Part shown: one piece after another, positions 27,309 through 36,728 of the stretch | How the letters are laid out: each line of letters starts with the position of its first letter | Numbering within the stretch: the stretch's first letter is position 1 | Assembly (NCBI GenBank): GCA_944383265.1 | Contig: CALWOX010000001.1 | Location: forward strand, 310,001-374,000 | Length of the DNA stretch: 64,000 nt | DNA from: an uncultured Lachnospiraceae bacterium | Lineage (GTDB): Bacteria > Bacillota > Clostridia > Lachnospirales > Lachnospiraceae | Direction of reading: 5' to 3' | Program-made: the position numbers and the translations under genes | The notes under the pieces: generated by a model | The model's input: only the letters and a program-made list of their open reading frames with translations | What the model was told of the DNA's origin: nothing | The model's database searches: none

Positions 27309-28268
27309 GTGTTTGATTTTGAAAAACCGAATATAGAGATCGCAGAAATCTCTGATGATAAGAAATACGGCAAATTCATATGCGAACCTCTTGAGAGAGG
27401 ATATGGCATTACTCTCGGAAATTCACTCCGCAGAATAATGCTTTCCTCCCTTCCGGGATGTGCGGTAAGCAGAATAAAGATAGACGGAGTTCTCCATGAG
27501 TTTTCCTCTATCCCCGGAGTTAAAGAGGACGTGACTGAAATTGTTATGAATATCAAGGAGCTTGCTTTAAAGAACCACTCTTCAAGCGGTGAAGTAAAGA
27601 CAGCTTATATCGACTTTGAGGGAGCGGGAGTTGTAAAAGCTTCCGACATTCAGGTCGACAGTGATATTGAAATAATGAACCCCGACCTTACAATAGCTAC
27701 ATTAAGCGGCCCCGGGGCTAAGCTCAATATGGAGCTTACAATAACAACAGGCCGCGGCTATGCGGGCGCTGACAAGAACAAATCAGATGACCTTCCTATA
27801 GGATGCATTGCTATAGATTCAATTTACACACCTGTAGAGAGAGTCAACATGACTGTTGAAAACACTCGTGTAGGTCAGCAGACCGACTATGACAAACTCA
27901 CTTTGGATGTTTATACAAACGGAACCCTTGAGCCTGATGAGGCGGTGAGCCTTGCAGCCAAGGTATTGAGTGAGCACCTTAATCTTTTCATAGATCTTTC
28001 CGAGAACGCTAAGACCGCTGAGGTCATGATTGAGAAGGAAGACGATGAGAAGGGCAAGGTACTTGAGATGAATATTGACGAGCTGGAGCTTTCGGTTCGT
28101 TCATATAACTGTCTCAAGAGAGCAGGCATCAATACTGTTGAGGAGCTCTGCTCGAAAACTCCCGATGATATGATGAAGGTCAGAAACCTTGGACGCAAGT
28201 CTCTTGAAGAAGTTCTTGCAAAGCTTAAGGAGTTAGGCCTCAGCCTTAACATGGGAGAAGAGGCATAA
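27309..28268 (+). CDS. rpoA: RNA polymerase subunit alpha
   Basis: 319 residues from a GTG start ([10 protein letters not shown]). The N-terminal dimerisation domain has [23 protein letters not shown]. The C-terminal domain (from about 245) has the [16 protein letters not shown] helix that binds UP elements and activators. It lies between rpsD and rplQ as in nearly all Firmicutes. Confidence 0.98.
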   Translation: MFDFEKPNIEIAEISDDKKYGKFICEPLERGYGITLGNSLRRIMLSSLPGCAVSRIKIDGVLHEFSSIPGVKEDVTEIVMNIKELALKNHSSSGEVKTAYIDFEGAGVVKASDIQVDSDIEIMNPDLTIATLSGPGAKLNMELTITTGRGYAGADKNKSDDLPIGCIAIDSIYTPVERVNMTVENTRVGQQTDYDKLTLDVYTNGTLEPDEAVSLAAKVLSEHLNLFIDLSENAKTAEVMIEKEDDEKGKVLEMNIDELELSVRSYNCLKRAGINTVEELCSKTPDDMMKVRNLGRKSLEEVLAKLKELGLSLNMGEEA

Positions 28269-28337
28269 TCGTATAATTAATAATTGATACAGATTAGCCC
28301 ATCGATAAGACCACAGGCACGATAGGAGGAAAATAAA

Positions 28338-28886
28338 ATGCCGGGATACAGAAAATTAGGAAAAACAACACCTCAGAGAAAGGCCCTTTTAAGAAATCAG
28401 GTTACTGCTCTTTTATATCATGGAAAGATCAGAACCACAGAGGCCAGAGCTAAGGAGATCCGCAAGCAGGCTGAGAAGCTTATCGCACTTGCAGTAAGAG
28501 AGAAGGATAACTTTGAGACAGTTACTGTAAAGGCTAAGGTTGCTAAGAAGGACAGCGACGGAAAGCGCGTTAAGGAAGTTAAAGAGATCAACGGTAAGCA
28601 GAAGAAGGTTACTGTTTATGATGAGGTTGAGAAGCAGATCAAGAAGGATCTTCCCTCGAGACTTCACGCAAGACGCCAGATACTTAGCGTTCTCTATGAT
28701 GTAACTGAGGTTCCTACAAAGAATGCAGGACGCAAGGCAAACACCAAAAAGGCAGATATAGCAGCTAAGCTTTTCGATGAGTATGCACCCAAGTATGCTT
28801 CAAGAAACGGTGGATACACAAGAATCGTTAAGATCGGACCTCGTAAGGGTGATGCAGCTATGGAAGTTCTTATAGAGCTTGTTTAA
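28338..28886 (+). CDS. rplQ: 50S ribosomal protein L17, long form
   Basis: 182 residues, versus about 115-125 in most bacteria. The ends are standard ([37 protein letters not shown]). A lysine-rich insertion of about 45-50 residues (near 57-104) lies before the LHARRQ motif, with a shorter one after it. L17 sits near the tunnel exit, so the insertion probably projects from the solvent side. Last gene of the superoperon; a terminator follows. Confidence 0.96.
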   Translation: MPGYRKLGKTTPQRKALLRNQVTALLYHGKIRTTEARAKEIRKQAEKLIALAVREKDNFETVTVKAKVAKKDSDGKRVKEVKEINGKQKKVTVYDEVEKQIKKDLPSRLHARRQILSVLYDVTEVPTKNAGRKANTKKADIAAKLFDEYAPKYASRNGGYTRIVKIGPRKGDAAMEVLIELV

Positions 28887-28967
28887 TTTTCTCTATTTAG
28901 GATTTACAGGAAATTCGATTTTATAAAAACAGAAAACCGCATTGAATGAGGATAAAAAAGTATATTT

Positions 28968-28998
28968 CAGCGTGTCGTGAAAAACGGCACGCTGTTTT
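28968..28998 (+). terminator. Terminator of the ribosomal superoperon
   Basis: CAGCGTG...CACGCTG stem (28968-28994) around CGTGAAAAACG, followed by TTTT. It lies 80 bases after the rplQ stop. Confidence 0.75.
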
Positions 28999-29031
28999 GC
29001 TTCTGTAAAGGTTTTGTCACAAAAAAGTAAA

Positions 29032-29060
29032 TTGACTCTCCCATAAGCTCCGGTTATAAT
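29032..29060 (+). promoter_or_regulatory. Promoter of the third cell-wall-binding gene
   Basis: TTGACT (29032-29037), 17 bases, TATAAT (29055-29060). Confidence 0.75.
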
Positions 29061-29102
29061 AAAATCAAGAAAGTGTATTAACTAAATGTACAGGAGAGGG
29101 CT

Positions 29103-30404
29103 ATGAAAAAGATTATAAGTTTGATAACAGTGGCAAGTTTAGTGTCTTCAATGCTGTGCAGTACCGCCTTTGCAAGAGTATACTATGATGATAAGTATAA
29201 GGCTATTCCCAGTGTGAGGATAAAAGTGGAGACCGGAGAGCTTGACTTGGGGGATGAGCTCAGTGACAGCGCTGATTCCTATGTTTCTGTTCCGGAGAAC
29301 GAGTACTATACTCTTGACGATGCTGAGTGGATAGATTCCGTATATCAGTTGAAGGTAGGAGATGCACCTCGAATGAGAGTATGGCTTTCCAATGCAGGGA
29401 GAGAAGTCAGCAACAGCAACTATTCGACATACTATGAATTCAGGGGAAGCTACACATCGTCAAATGTTCGTATTACAAATGGAGAGTTTATTTCAGCCTC
29501 CAAGAGAGACTCCGGAGATACGCTGGAGGTAGTACTCAGGATAGACCCTGTAAAGGGAACTTATGATTCGCCTGTTTCGGCGGATTGGGGATCTCAGAGA
29601 GGCATGGCCACATGGGAGGAGCCTTCAAATGGCTCAGGATATTATGATGTTGTCTGCTACAGGGGTTCAACGGTAGTTAAGAGACTTAACAGCTATCACG
29701 GAACAAGCTATAATTTCTACCCTTACATGACAAAAGAAGGAGATTACAGCTTCAGAGTGAGAACAGTTTCATCTTCAGGCAGCTCGGTGGGAAAAGATTC
29801 TGACTGGATGGAGTCGGGTTTGCTTACTATAGAGGCAAATCAGGTGTCTGACGGCTCGGGACAGACGACAGCCGATGAGAATGGAGGAAATCAAACTCTT
29901 GACGGAAATTCATATCCTAACGGTACCGGTAATGCAAATGTAGCAGGCTGGATACAGCAGGGCAGCAATTATTATTTCAGATATCCGAATGGAACCTATG
30001 TGACTGACGGCTGGTTAAATCTGAACGGAACTTACTATATGTTTGATTCCACAGGACGTATGCTTACGGGCTGGCATCAGAATAAGTACGGAATATGGTA
30101 CTATATGGATAATAACGGGAAGATGCATACAGGCTGGCTTAAGGACGGAAACTATTGGTATTTCCTCAATACCACAAAGGATGTCTACGAGGGCTGCATG
30201 GTGCGCGGTTGGTGGACCTGGGACGGACGCAAGTATTACTTTAATGACTCGGGAATAATGGTTACAGGTTGGTATCAAGTAGACGGTAACTGGTATTATT
30301 TCTATCCTGAGGGAAGTACAAACGGAGGCCCCTACGGATATATGGCTACAAATACCGATATAGGCGTATTTCATGTTGATGCCGATGGGGTATGGAGAGG
30401 ATAG
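29103..30404 (+). CDS. Secreted cell-wall-binding repeat protein
   Basis: 433 residues with a signal peptide (MKKIISLITVA, cleavage near STAFA, residue 24). Two beta-rich parts follow, the second (about 160-245) resembling a fibronectin type III-like fold (ATWEEPSNGSGYYDV, YSFRVRTVSSSGSS). After a Gly/Asn linker come choline-binding-like repeats (about 280-420) with GWIQQGSNYYF, GWLNLNGTYYM and GWHQNKYGIWYY. It has its own promoter and terminator and sits between rplQ and the ECF genes. It is probably a surface protein with a ligand-binding head; the ligand is unknown. Confidence 0.88.
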   Translation: MKKIISLITVASLVSSMLCSTAFARVYYDDKYKAIPSVRIKVETGELDLGDELSDSADSYVSVPENEYYTLDDAEWIDSVYQLKVGDAPRMRVWLSNAGREVSNSNYSTYYEFRGSYTSSNVRITNGEFISASKRDSGDTLEVVLRIDPVKGTYDSPVSADWGSQRGMATWEEPSNGSGYYDVVCYRGSTVVKRLNSYHGTSYNFYPYMTKEGDYSFRVRTVSSSGSSVGKDSDWMESGLLTIEANQVSDGSGQTTADENGGNQTLDGNSYPNGTGNANVAGWIQQGSNYYFRYPNGTYVTDGWLNLNGTYYMFDSTGRMLTGWHQNKYGIWYYMDNNGKMHTGWLKDGNYWYFLNTTKDVYEGCMVRGWWTWDGRKYYFNDSGIMVTGWYQVDGNWYYFYPEGSTNGGPYGYMATNTDIGVFHVDADGVWRG

Positions 30405-30458
30405 AAAGATACAAAGAGGCATAGAACAGGCTTCTGATATATAAAATAACAAAGGTAT

Positions 30459-30509
30459 AAAAAAGAGAGCAAGTCCGGCTGTGCAAATGGACAGTCTTGC
30501 TCTCTTTTT
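30459..30509 (+). terminator. Strong terminator after the cell-wall gene
   Basis: AAAAAAGAGAGCAAG (30459-30473) pairs with CTTGCTCTCTTTTT (30496-30509). The A-rich left arm makes it usable in both directions. Confidence 0.88.
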
Positions 30510-30513
30510 ATCC

Positions 30514-30542
30514 TTTACTTTTCCTGCATGTAAAGTTATACT
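30514..30542 (+). promoter_or_regulatory. Promoter of the ECF module
   Basis: TTTACT (30514-30519), 17 bases, TATACT (30537-30542). The -10 ends only eight bases before ATG 30551, so the transcript may begin at or next to the start codon. Confidence 0.55.
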
Positions 30543-30550
30543 TTATAAAT

Positions 30551-31447
30551 ATGAAAATAATTGATGCTGTGCATGTGTTCTTTGACTACATGCGAAGAGA
30601 TGAAAATGACAAGATCGAGGAGATAAGCCCTGCTCTTTCAGATATGAATCTGGAAATAGAGAAGGGCAGTTTTGTGTGCGTTCTGGGGCATAATGGCTCA
30701 GGGAAATCTACCTTTGCAAAGATGGTAAACGGACTTCTGCTGCCTAAAAAAGGGAAAGTCTATGTGGAGGAAATGGATACAGCGGATGACAGCCTGCTGC
30801 TTAAGATAAGGGAAACTGCAGGAATGGTTTTCCAGAATCCGGACAATCAGATAATCGGAAATATTGTCGAGGAGGATGTAGCTTTCGGTCCCGAAAATAT
30901 AGGAGTTCCTACTGATGAAATAAGACAGAGGGTGGATGCTTCTCTTAAGGCTGTCAATATGACAAAGTACAGAAAAAAATCTCCCGGGAGACTATCGGGA
31001 GGCCAGAAGCAGAGAGTCGCCATAGCCGGAGTCATGGCTATGAAGCCGGAGTGCATAATACTTGACGAGCCTACCGCCATGCTTGACCCCATAGGAAGAA
31101 AGGATGTCATAAGGACAGTAAGAGAGCTTAACAAAAAAGAAGGTATAACCATTGTCCTCATTACACATTACATGGAGGAGGCTGTAGATGCCGACAGGAT
31201 AATCGTGATGGATGAGGGACATGTGGTAATGGACGGAAAGCCTGAGGATATATTTAAGAGAGTCGAGGAGCTTAAGGCTTTAAGACTTGATGTCCCCCAA
31301 GTGACTGAGCTTGCTTACGAACTGAGAAAAGCCGGGCTGCCGCTTCCTGAATGCGTTTTGAGAAGAGAGGAACTCTGTGACATTTTGACGAAGCTTTTGA
31401 AGCCTGTTGAATCATTTAAAAGACCTGCTGATGGTCATAACTTTTGA
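30551..31447 (+). CDS. ecfA1: ECF transporter ATPase subunit EcfA1
   Basis: 298 residues from ATG 30551. ABC ATPase with Walker A GHNGSGKST (near 47), signature LSGGQKQR (near 148), Walker B CIILDEPTAMLD (near 166) and switch histidine in LITHYMEE. The start IIDAVHVFFDYMRRDE matches EcfA1 N-termini. It powers uptake of vitamins and other small molecules with EcfA2, EcfT and exchangeable S components such as QueT. There is no ribosome binding site, and the promoter -10 is eight bases away, so translation may be leaderless. The place after rplQ is conserved in Firmicutes. Confidence 0.95.
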   Translation: MKIIDAVHVFFDYMRRDENDKIEEISPALSDMNLEIEKGSFVCVLGHNGSGKSTFAKMVNGLLLPKKGKVYVEEMDTADDSLLLKIRETAGMVFQNPDNQIIGNIVEEDVAFGPENIGVPTDEIRQRVDASLKAVNMTKYRKKSPGRLSGGQKQRVAIAGVMAMKPECIILDEPTAMLDPIGRKDVIRTVRELNKKEGITIVLITHYMEEAVDADRIIVMDEGHVVMDGKPEDIFKRVEELKALRLDVPQVTELAYELRKAGLPLPECVLRREELCDILTKLLKPVESFKRPADGHNF

Positions 31448-31457
31448 AGGGAGAATA

Positions 31458-32327
31458 ATGTCTTTACGAGTTGAAAACTTAAGCTATATATACCAAGCGG
31501 GAACCGCTATGGAATCCTATGCCCTGAGGGATATATCCTTCGAGACACGAGAAGGAGAGTTTATTGGACTTATAGGACATACAGGCTCGGGAAAGTCCAC
31601 GCTCATACAGCATTTAAACGGACTTATAAAGCCCACGGAGGGCCATATATTCTACAATGACAGAGATATTTATTCCGAGGGAATGAGCCTTAAGGAACTT
31701 AGGCAAAAGGTGGGCCTTGTGTTTCAGTACCCAGAGTATCAGCTTTTCGAGACGGATGTTATTACAGATGTGAAATTCGGACCCAAAAACATGGGCCTTT
31801 CTGATTCTGAAGCTGAGGAGGCGGCAAAAAGAGCTCTTGAGCTTTCGGGCATAGGAGAGGAATTTTACAAAAGGTCTCCCTTTGAGCTTTCGGGAGGGCA
31901 AAAGAGGAGAGTTGCCATTGCCGGAGTGCTTGCCATGGATCCCGAGGTACTCATACTTGACGAGCCTGCTGCAGGACTTGATCCTCTCGGAAAGAATGAG
32001 ATACTTTCGACTATTGAACGACTTCACCACGAGAGAAAAAATACCATAATAATGGTATCTCACAGTATGGAAGATGTGGCTGAATATGCGGACAGGATAA
32101 TGGTTCTTGACAGCGGAAGGCTTGTTTATTTCGATGAGCCGAAGGTGGTGTTCAGGCACTATGAGGAGCTTGAGAAAATGGGCCTTTCGGCGCCTCAGAT
32201 AACCTATCTTATGGGAGATCTGAAAAAGAGAGGCCTTGATGTGGACGATTCCATAGGCACAGTTGAGGCGGCGAAGGCGGAGATACTGATGCTGTGGAAA
32301 GGAAAACAAAAATATAACAAAGAATAA
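31458..32327 (+). CDS. ecfA2: ECF transporter ATPase subunit EcfA2
   Basis: 289 residues from ATG 31458, after GAAGGGAG; a reading from 31407 would start inside ecfA1. Walker A GHTGSGKST (near 39), signature LSGGQKRR (near 144), Walker B VLILDEPAAGLD (near 165), and the PEYQLFE Q-loop. It pairs with EcfA1 as the second, non-identical ATPase of the energising module. Confidence 0.96.
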   Translation: MSLRVENLSYIYQAGTAMESYALRDISFETREGEFIGLIGHTGSGKSTLIQHLNGLIKPTEGHIFYNDRDIYSEGMSLKELRQKVGLVFQYPEYQLFETDVITDVKFGPKNMGLSDSEAEEAAKRALELSGIGEEFYKRSPFELSGGQKRRVAIAGVLAMDPEVLILDEPAAGLDPLGKNEILSTIERLHHERKNTIIMVSHSMEDVAEYADRIMVLDSGRLVYFDEPKVVFRHYEELEKMGLSAPQITYLMGDLKKRGLDVDDSIGTVEAAKAEILMLWKGKQKYNKE

Positions 32328-32391
32328 GAAAATACAATAAATAAGAAAATACCATAAAAGCATAAGATAATAATACAGAAAAGAGCAAGGA

Positions 32392-33195
32392 ATGTTAAGA
32401 GATATAACGATTGGACAATATTATCCCTCCGACTCGCTGATACACAGGCTTGATCCCAGAGTGAAGCTGGCCTCCACAATGCTGTTTCTGATATCGCTTT
32501 TTATCACAGGCAGCATTGCAGCCTATATTTTTGCAGGCCTTGTACTGCTTTTGGTCATAAGGATAAGCAGGATACCTGTAAAATTTATAGTTAAGGGGCT
32601 TAAGGCTGTATTTATACTTCTTTTGATAAGCGTATCCTTCAACCTGTTTTTGACTCCGGGCGAGGTTATATTTAAGCTTGGCTTTTTGCATATTACAAGA
32701 GAGGGAGTACGCATAGCTGTATTTATGGCTGTAAGGCTTATATACCTTATTATAGGATCATCGTTGATGACACTCACTACTACACCTAATGAGCTTACGG
32801 ATGGACTTGAAAAGAGCCTGGGCTTTCTCAACAAGGCCCATATACCTGTTCACGAGATCGCTATGATGATGTCTATAGCCCTGAGATTTATTCCTATTCT
32901 TATAGAAGAGACAGACAAGATCATGAAGGCTCAGATGGCAAGAGGAGCCGATTTTGACACAGGCGGACTTATGGACAGGGCAAAGGCCATGGTACCGCTT
33001 TTAGTACCACTTTTTTTGTCCGCCTTCAGGAGAGCGGCTGATCTTGCCCAGGCCATGGAGGCGAGATGCTATCATGGCGGCGAAGGAAGGACAAAGCTTA
33101 AGCCCTTAAGGTACAAGAGGAGAGATTACATCGCATATTTTACAGTTGCGATATACTTCATTATAATGCTTTCAACGAGATTTATCGGGATTTGA
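32392..33195 (+). CDS. ecfT: ECF transporter transmembrane subunit EcfT
   Basis: 267 residues with five or six hydrophobic segments. The Ala-Arg-Gly coupling motif appears as AQMARGADF, and a second as QAMEARCYHGGEGRTKL. These contact the two ATPases and transmit movement to the S component. RBS AAGGA just before ATG. Followed after three bases by truA. Confidence 0.95.
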   Translation: MLRDITIGQYYPSDSLIHRLDPRVKLASTMLFLISLFITGSIAAYIFAGLVLLLVIRISRIPVKFIVKGLKAVFILLLISVSFNLFLTPGEVIFKLGFLHITREGVRIAVFMAVRLIYLIIGSSLMTLTTTPNELTDGLEKSLGFLNKAHIPVHEIAMMMSIALRFIPILIEETDKIMKAQMARGADFDTGGLMDRAKAMVPLLVPLFLSAFRRAADLAQAMEARCYHGGEGRTKLKPLRYKRRDYIAYFTVAIYFIIMLSTRFIGI

Positions 33196-33198
33196 TCT

Positions 33199-33987
33199 AT
33201 GAGAAGGATAAAGCTTATAATTGCCTATGACGGCACAAATTATTGCGGATGGCAGATACAACCTACAGGAAAAAGCATAGAAGGCTGCATAAATAAAGCT
33301 GTATCTGAGCTCACAGGAGAGGACATACATGTTATCGGCGCTTCAAGGACGGACTCGGGAGTGCATGCTATGGGAAATGTGGCCGTTTTTGACACAGAGT
33401 CGCGGATCCCCGGAGAAAAATTTGCCTATGCCATAAATCAGAGACTTCCTGAGGATATAAGGATATCCGCTTCGGAGGAGACAGATATCAGCTTTCACCC
33501 CCGCAAGGCCGGCTGCATAAAAACATACAGATACACTATCTTTAATGAGAGGATAGAGGATCCCTTAAGGAGACTTTATGCACATTTTTGTTATTATCCT
33601 TTAAATATAGAAAAGATGCGGGAGGCGGCCTCATTCTTATTGGGGGAGCATGATTTCAGAAGCTACACAAATCCTGATTCGCAGGTGCTTATCGAGGGCG
33701 GCAGCTCTGTGAGGGAGATATACTCCATAAATATAGAAGCAGAGCACGACAGGAGATATATCGGAAAGGGCCATTATGGCCTTATCACTGTAACCATAAG
33801 AGGAAACGGCTTTCTCTACAACATGGTGAGGATAATAGTTGGCACGCTGCTGAGAGTCGGTACAGGCCTTTATGAGCCGGAGCATATAAAAGAGATAACA
33901 GAGGCGAGAGACAGGCAGGCGGCCGGCCCTACAGCGCCTGCAAGGGGACTGTGCCTTATGGGGCTTGATTACGGAGATGAAAAATAA
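33199..33987 (+). CDS. truA: tRNA pseudouridine(38-40) synthase
   Basis: 262 residues. The catalytic aspartate is in GASRTDSGVHAMGN (about residue 52), and GNGFLYNMVRIIVGTLL near 195 is the second family motif. TruA makes pseudouridine at positions 38-40 of the tRNA anticodon arm. It is the last of the ecfA1-ecfA2-ecfT-truA run. In many Firmicutes rplM-rpsI come next, but here they are 17 kb away. Confidence 0.96.
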   Translation: MRRIKLIIAYDGTNYCGWQIQPTGKSIEGCINKAVSELTGEDIHVIGASRTDSGVHAMGNVAVFDTESRIPGEKFAYAINQRLPEDIRISASEETDISFHPRKAGCIKTYRYTIFNERIEDPLRRLYAHFCYYPLNIEKMREAASFLLGEHDFRSYTNPDSQVLIEGGSSVREIYSINIEAEHDRRYIGKGHYGLITVTIRGNGFLYNMVRIIVGTLLRVGTGLYEPEHIKEITEARDRQAAGPTAPARGLCLMGLDYGDEK

Positions 33988-34007
33988 ATACCGGGAGATT
34001 TCATTTA

Positions 34008-34682
34008 ATGATAAAAGGTCTTATATTTGATATGGACGGAACCATATTTGACACAGAAAGGCTTTACTATAAGGGATGGAAAAATGTGGCCCGAGACAAC
34101 GGCTATGAGCTTCCTGACGAGCTACTTGACACTATGAGAGGCGGAGCTCTTGATGTATGCGAAAGGATCTTTAACAGCTACTTTAAAGGAGCGAGGGATT
34201 TTCTTACAGACAGAGAACAGAGACAGAAATATATATTTAAGGAAGTTGCGGAAAAGGGCGTACCCTATAAGCCGGGGCTCAAAGAGCTTTTCTCCTTCCT
34301 TAAAGAAAACGGATACAAGAAGGCCCTCGCGACATCCACACACAGAAAGGTCGTGGATTTTTATCTCTCAAACTGTGATATGTCAGAGGATGACTTTGAT
34401 TTTATCATGACGGGAGATATGGTAAAAAACGGAAAGCCTGCGCCTGACATATTTATTATGGCTGCAAAGGGACTGGGGCTTGATCCTTCAGAATGTGCTG
34501 TCGTTGAGGACTCAAAGAACGGTATAAGGGCAGGATATGATTCCGGTGCAAGGGTCATACATATACCTGACCTTGAAAAAATAACCGATAAGGAAGAGGC
34601 TATGCTTTCGGCAAAGCTCGGGACACTTACGGACATCCGGGACTGGCTTTTAAAGGTAAATGGAGAAAGCGAGATTAAATAA
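34008..34682 (+). CDS. HAD-superfamily sugar-phosphate phosphatase/phosphomutase-like
   Basis: 224 residues. Motif I DMDGTIFDTE (residues 8-17), motif II ALATSTHR (near 105), motif III lysine and the acidic VVEDSKNGIRAG motif IV (near 165). The helical cap is of the beta-phosphoglucomutase/GS1-like type. The substrate is probably a small phosphorylated metabolite, not identifiable from sequence. It starts 20 bases after truA and ends at a terminator. Confidence 0.87.
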   Translation: MIKGLIFDMDGTIFDTERLYYKGWKNVARDNGYELPDELLDTMRGGALDVCERIFNSYFKGARDFLTDREQRQKYIFKEVAEKGVPYKPGLKELFSFLKENGYKKALATSTHRKVVDFYLSNCDMSEDDFDFIMTGDMVKNGKPAPDIFIMAAKGLGLDPSECAVVEDSKNGIRAGYDSGARVIHIPDLEKITDKEEAMLSAKLGTLTDIRDWLLKVNGESEIK

Positions 34683-34740
34683 AACTATAAAAAATATAAT
34701 GAGATAAATCTGCGGGGCAAGCTGAATAAGAAAAGATTGT

Positions 34741-34780
34741 AAACTGTAAAAGGGAAATGACCTTTTGCAGTTTTTTTGTT
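34741..34780 (+). terminator. Terminator after the truA-HAD unit
   Basis: AAACTGTAAAAGG (34741-34753) pairs with CCTTTTGCAGTTT (34761-34773), followed by a run of T. Confidence 0.85.
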
Positions 34781-34817
34781 CTCGCGCACAAAAAACGAAA
34801 TAAAAGACAATAATATT

Positions 34818-34846
34818 TTGTGATGTTGAATAATGAAAAATATATA
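34818..34846 (+). promoter_or_regulatory. Possible promoter of the metallo-hydrolase gene
   Basis: TTGTGA (34818-34823), 17 bases, TATATA (34841-34846) in a very AT-rich leader. Confidence 0.45.
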
Positions 34847-34907
34847 AAAAAATGAGACAATTACAGCACAATTTATTGAAAATATATAAAAAACAGGAGG
34901 CGTTATT

Positions 34908-35735
34908 ATGATTGAGATCAGAACTCTAATTGAAAATGTTGGGACAGAGCACAAGTCTCTTATTCCAAAGCACGGATTTTCAACATTTATAAAGACAGAC
35001 TCCCTTAAGCTTGTCTTTGACTGCGGGCCTGATGAGACAGCTCTCCACAATGCAAGGCTTATGGATGTGAAGCCCGAGACAGCTGACGTGGTTGTTTTGA
35101 GTCACTCTCACTATGATCACAGTGGAGGATATCCTGACTTTATAAGAAGCGGAGTAAAAGGAACACTTTATACAGGCCCTGCATTTTTTGAACCCAAATA
35201 TGCTTTTGACGGTGTGAAGCATACTTATCTGGGAGCAGGCTTTGACGAAGAGTTCCTTGCCGAAAACAAGATCGTCCACAAAGAATGTCGAGACATGGTC
35301 AAGCTTTCGGAGGACTGCTTCCTTTTCCAGGGATTTCCGAGAGTTCATGAGTTTGAGACGATACCCGAAAGATTTGTAAAGGGCGAGCTTCCCGGTGCCG
35401 TGACAGATGACTTTGACGATGAGATATGTGTTGTATTAAAAACCTCAAAGGGACTTGTGGTAGTCGTAGGCTGCTCTCATCCGGGAATCCTCAACATGCT
35501 TAAGAAGATCCACGAAACCATGAACATGCCTATATACGCAGTGCTTGGAGGCACACATCTTGTGGAAGCTGACTCCGAGAGAGTTGAAAAGACAGTAGAA
35601 GAGATGAAGGCTATGGGCGTTGAAATAATGGGCCTTTGCCACTGCTCCGGACAGGACGCGGAGTCAGCGGTACATATGCATAAGGATGTTCGCAGCTGCC
35701 ATCTCGGAGTGGGAGATTGCTTCGCAGTAGAATAA
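34908..35735 (+). CDS. MBL-fold metallo-hydrolase
   Basis: 275 residues of the metallo-beta-lactamase fold. The metal-binding HSHYDHSGG motif is near residue 66; further ligands lie in GCSHPGIL and the late GLCHCSGQD histidine. The architecture (short, with GCSHPGI) fits the group annotated as ribofuranosylaminobenzene phosphate synthase-like, whose real bacterial substrates are mostly unknown. It begins the operon-like run with the cdaR-gntP-glxK remnant: the next frame starts directly after its stop. Confidence 0.83.
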   Translation: MIEIRTLIENVGTEHKSLIPKHGFSTFIKTDSLKLVFDCGPDETALHNARLMDVKPETADVVVLSHSHYDHSGGYPDFIRSGVKGTLYTGPAFFEPKYAFDGVKHTYLGAGFDEEFLAENKIVHKECRDMVKLSEDCFLFQGFPRVHEFETIPERFVKGELPGAVTDDFDDEICVVLKTSKGLVVVVGCSHPGILNMLKKIHETMNMPIYAVLGGTHLVEADSERVEKTVEEMKAMGVEIMGLCHCSGQDAESAVHMHKDVRSCHLGVGDCFAVE

Positions 35736-36728
35736 ATGGTTATGATGAGTCGTTTGGAGAGCTTCTCCAAAAAGCTGGTGGACGCTACATCACCGCTTCC
35801 GGGCGGAAGGACCGTAAACATCATGAACACTAGGGGAATAATAATCGCATCTACTGAAAAGGAAAGGATAGGGACCTTTCATCAGGGGGCATATGATGTT
35901 ATCACAACGGGAAAGGAAAATCTTATATATCCCTATGAGGTTGAGAAATATCCCGGAGCGAAGCAGGGGATAAACATGCCCATAGTGGTAAAAAATGAGA
36001 CGATAGGCGTTGTGGGAGTCTTCGGGAATCCTGATGAGATAAGGGACGTGGCAAATCTCCTGAAAATATATGTTGAGCTTTATTTCAAGCAGCTGTCCAA
36101 GGAGGATAAGGTCGAGATAGAGGATGAGATAAGGACAAAGCTGCTTAAGCACATAACCCGCAACAGATCTATAGATAAAAGCCAGGTCGCCCGGTTGGGA
36201 GAGATGATAGGCTGGAAGCCGGAGCCATCCTTTGTCATGATAGCGGCCAAGACAGGACTTTATGAAAACAATATATCCGATACCATAAAGTTAAAAAGCC
36301 TTTTGAGGCACATTTCATCTCTGGAGTCCATGGGAACCGGAAAGGATCTTTATGGAATGATAAACGGAGATATCCTTATCCTCAGGAGCCATATATCAGG
36401 CGGAGATGCCTCATCCTTTGCATATACGCTTTTTAAAGCCATAAAAAAGGAATTCAAAATAACGCCTTCAGTGGCGGTAAGCTGTACTTACAAGCACCTT
36501 GAGGAGACGCAAAGCGCATATGAGGGTGTCAGCTCTGTAATAAAATCCGCAGGAGGCGGAGTTTTCCGAATGGATTCCTACGAAGGAATGATGCTATATA
36601 TTTTCCAAAAGCTGTCCGAGGATCCGGTTATAAGAGAATTCTCCATGAAGCTGCTTAAAAAAATGGAAAAGGATATGGATGAAAAGGCCCTTTCAAGCAG
36701 CCTTTGTAATAGCAAATACGATACTTAA
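35736..36728 (+). pseudogene. CdaR-like sugar-diacid regulator, C-terminus lost by deletion
   Basis: 330 residues. The N-terminal sugar-diacid recognition domain (about 1-135; DATSPLPGGRTVNIMNTRGII at the start, GVVGVFGNPDEI later) and the middle domain are intact. CdaR proteins end in a PucR-type helix-turn-helix of about 60 residues; here the frame runs into unrelated sequence after KKMEKDMDEK and stops. The last codons overlap the truncated permease frame at 36679. A deletion has evidently joined this gene to gntP. The protein could sense glycerate or a related acid but should not bind DNA. Confidence 0.8.
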
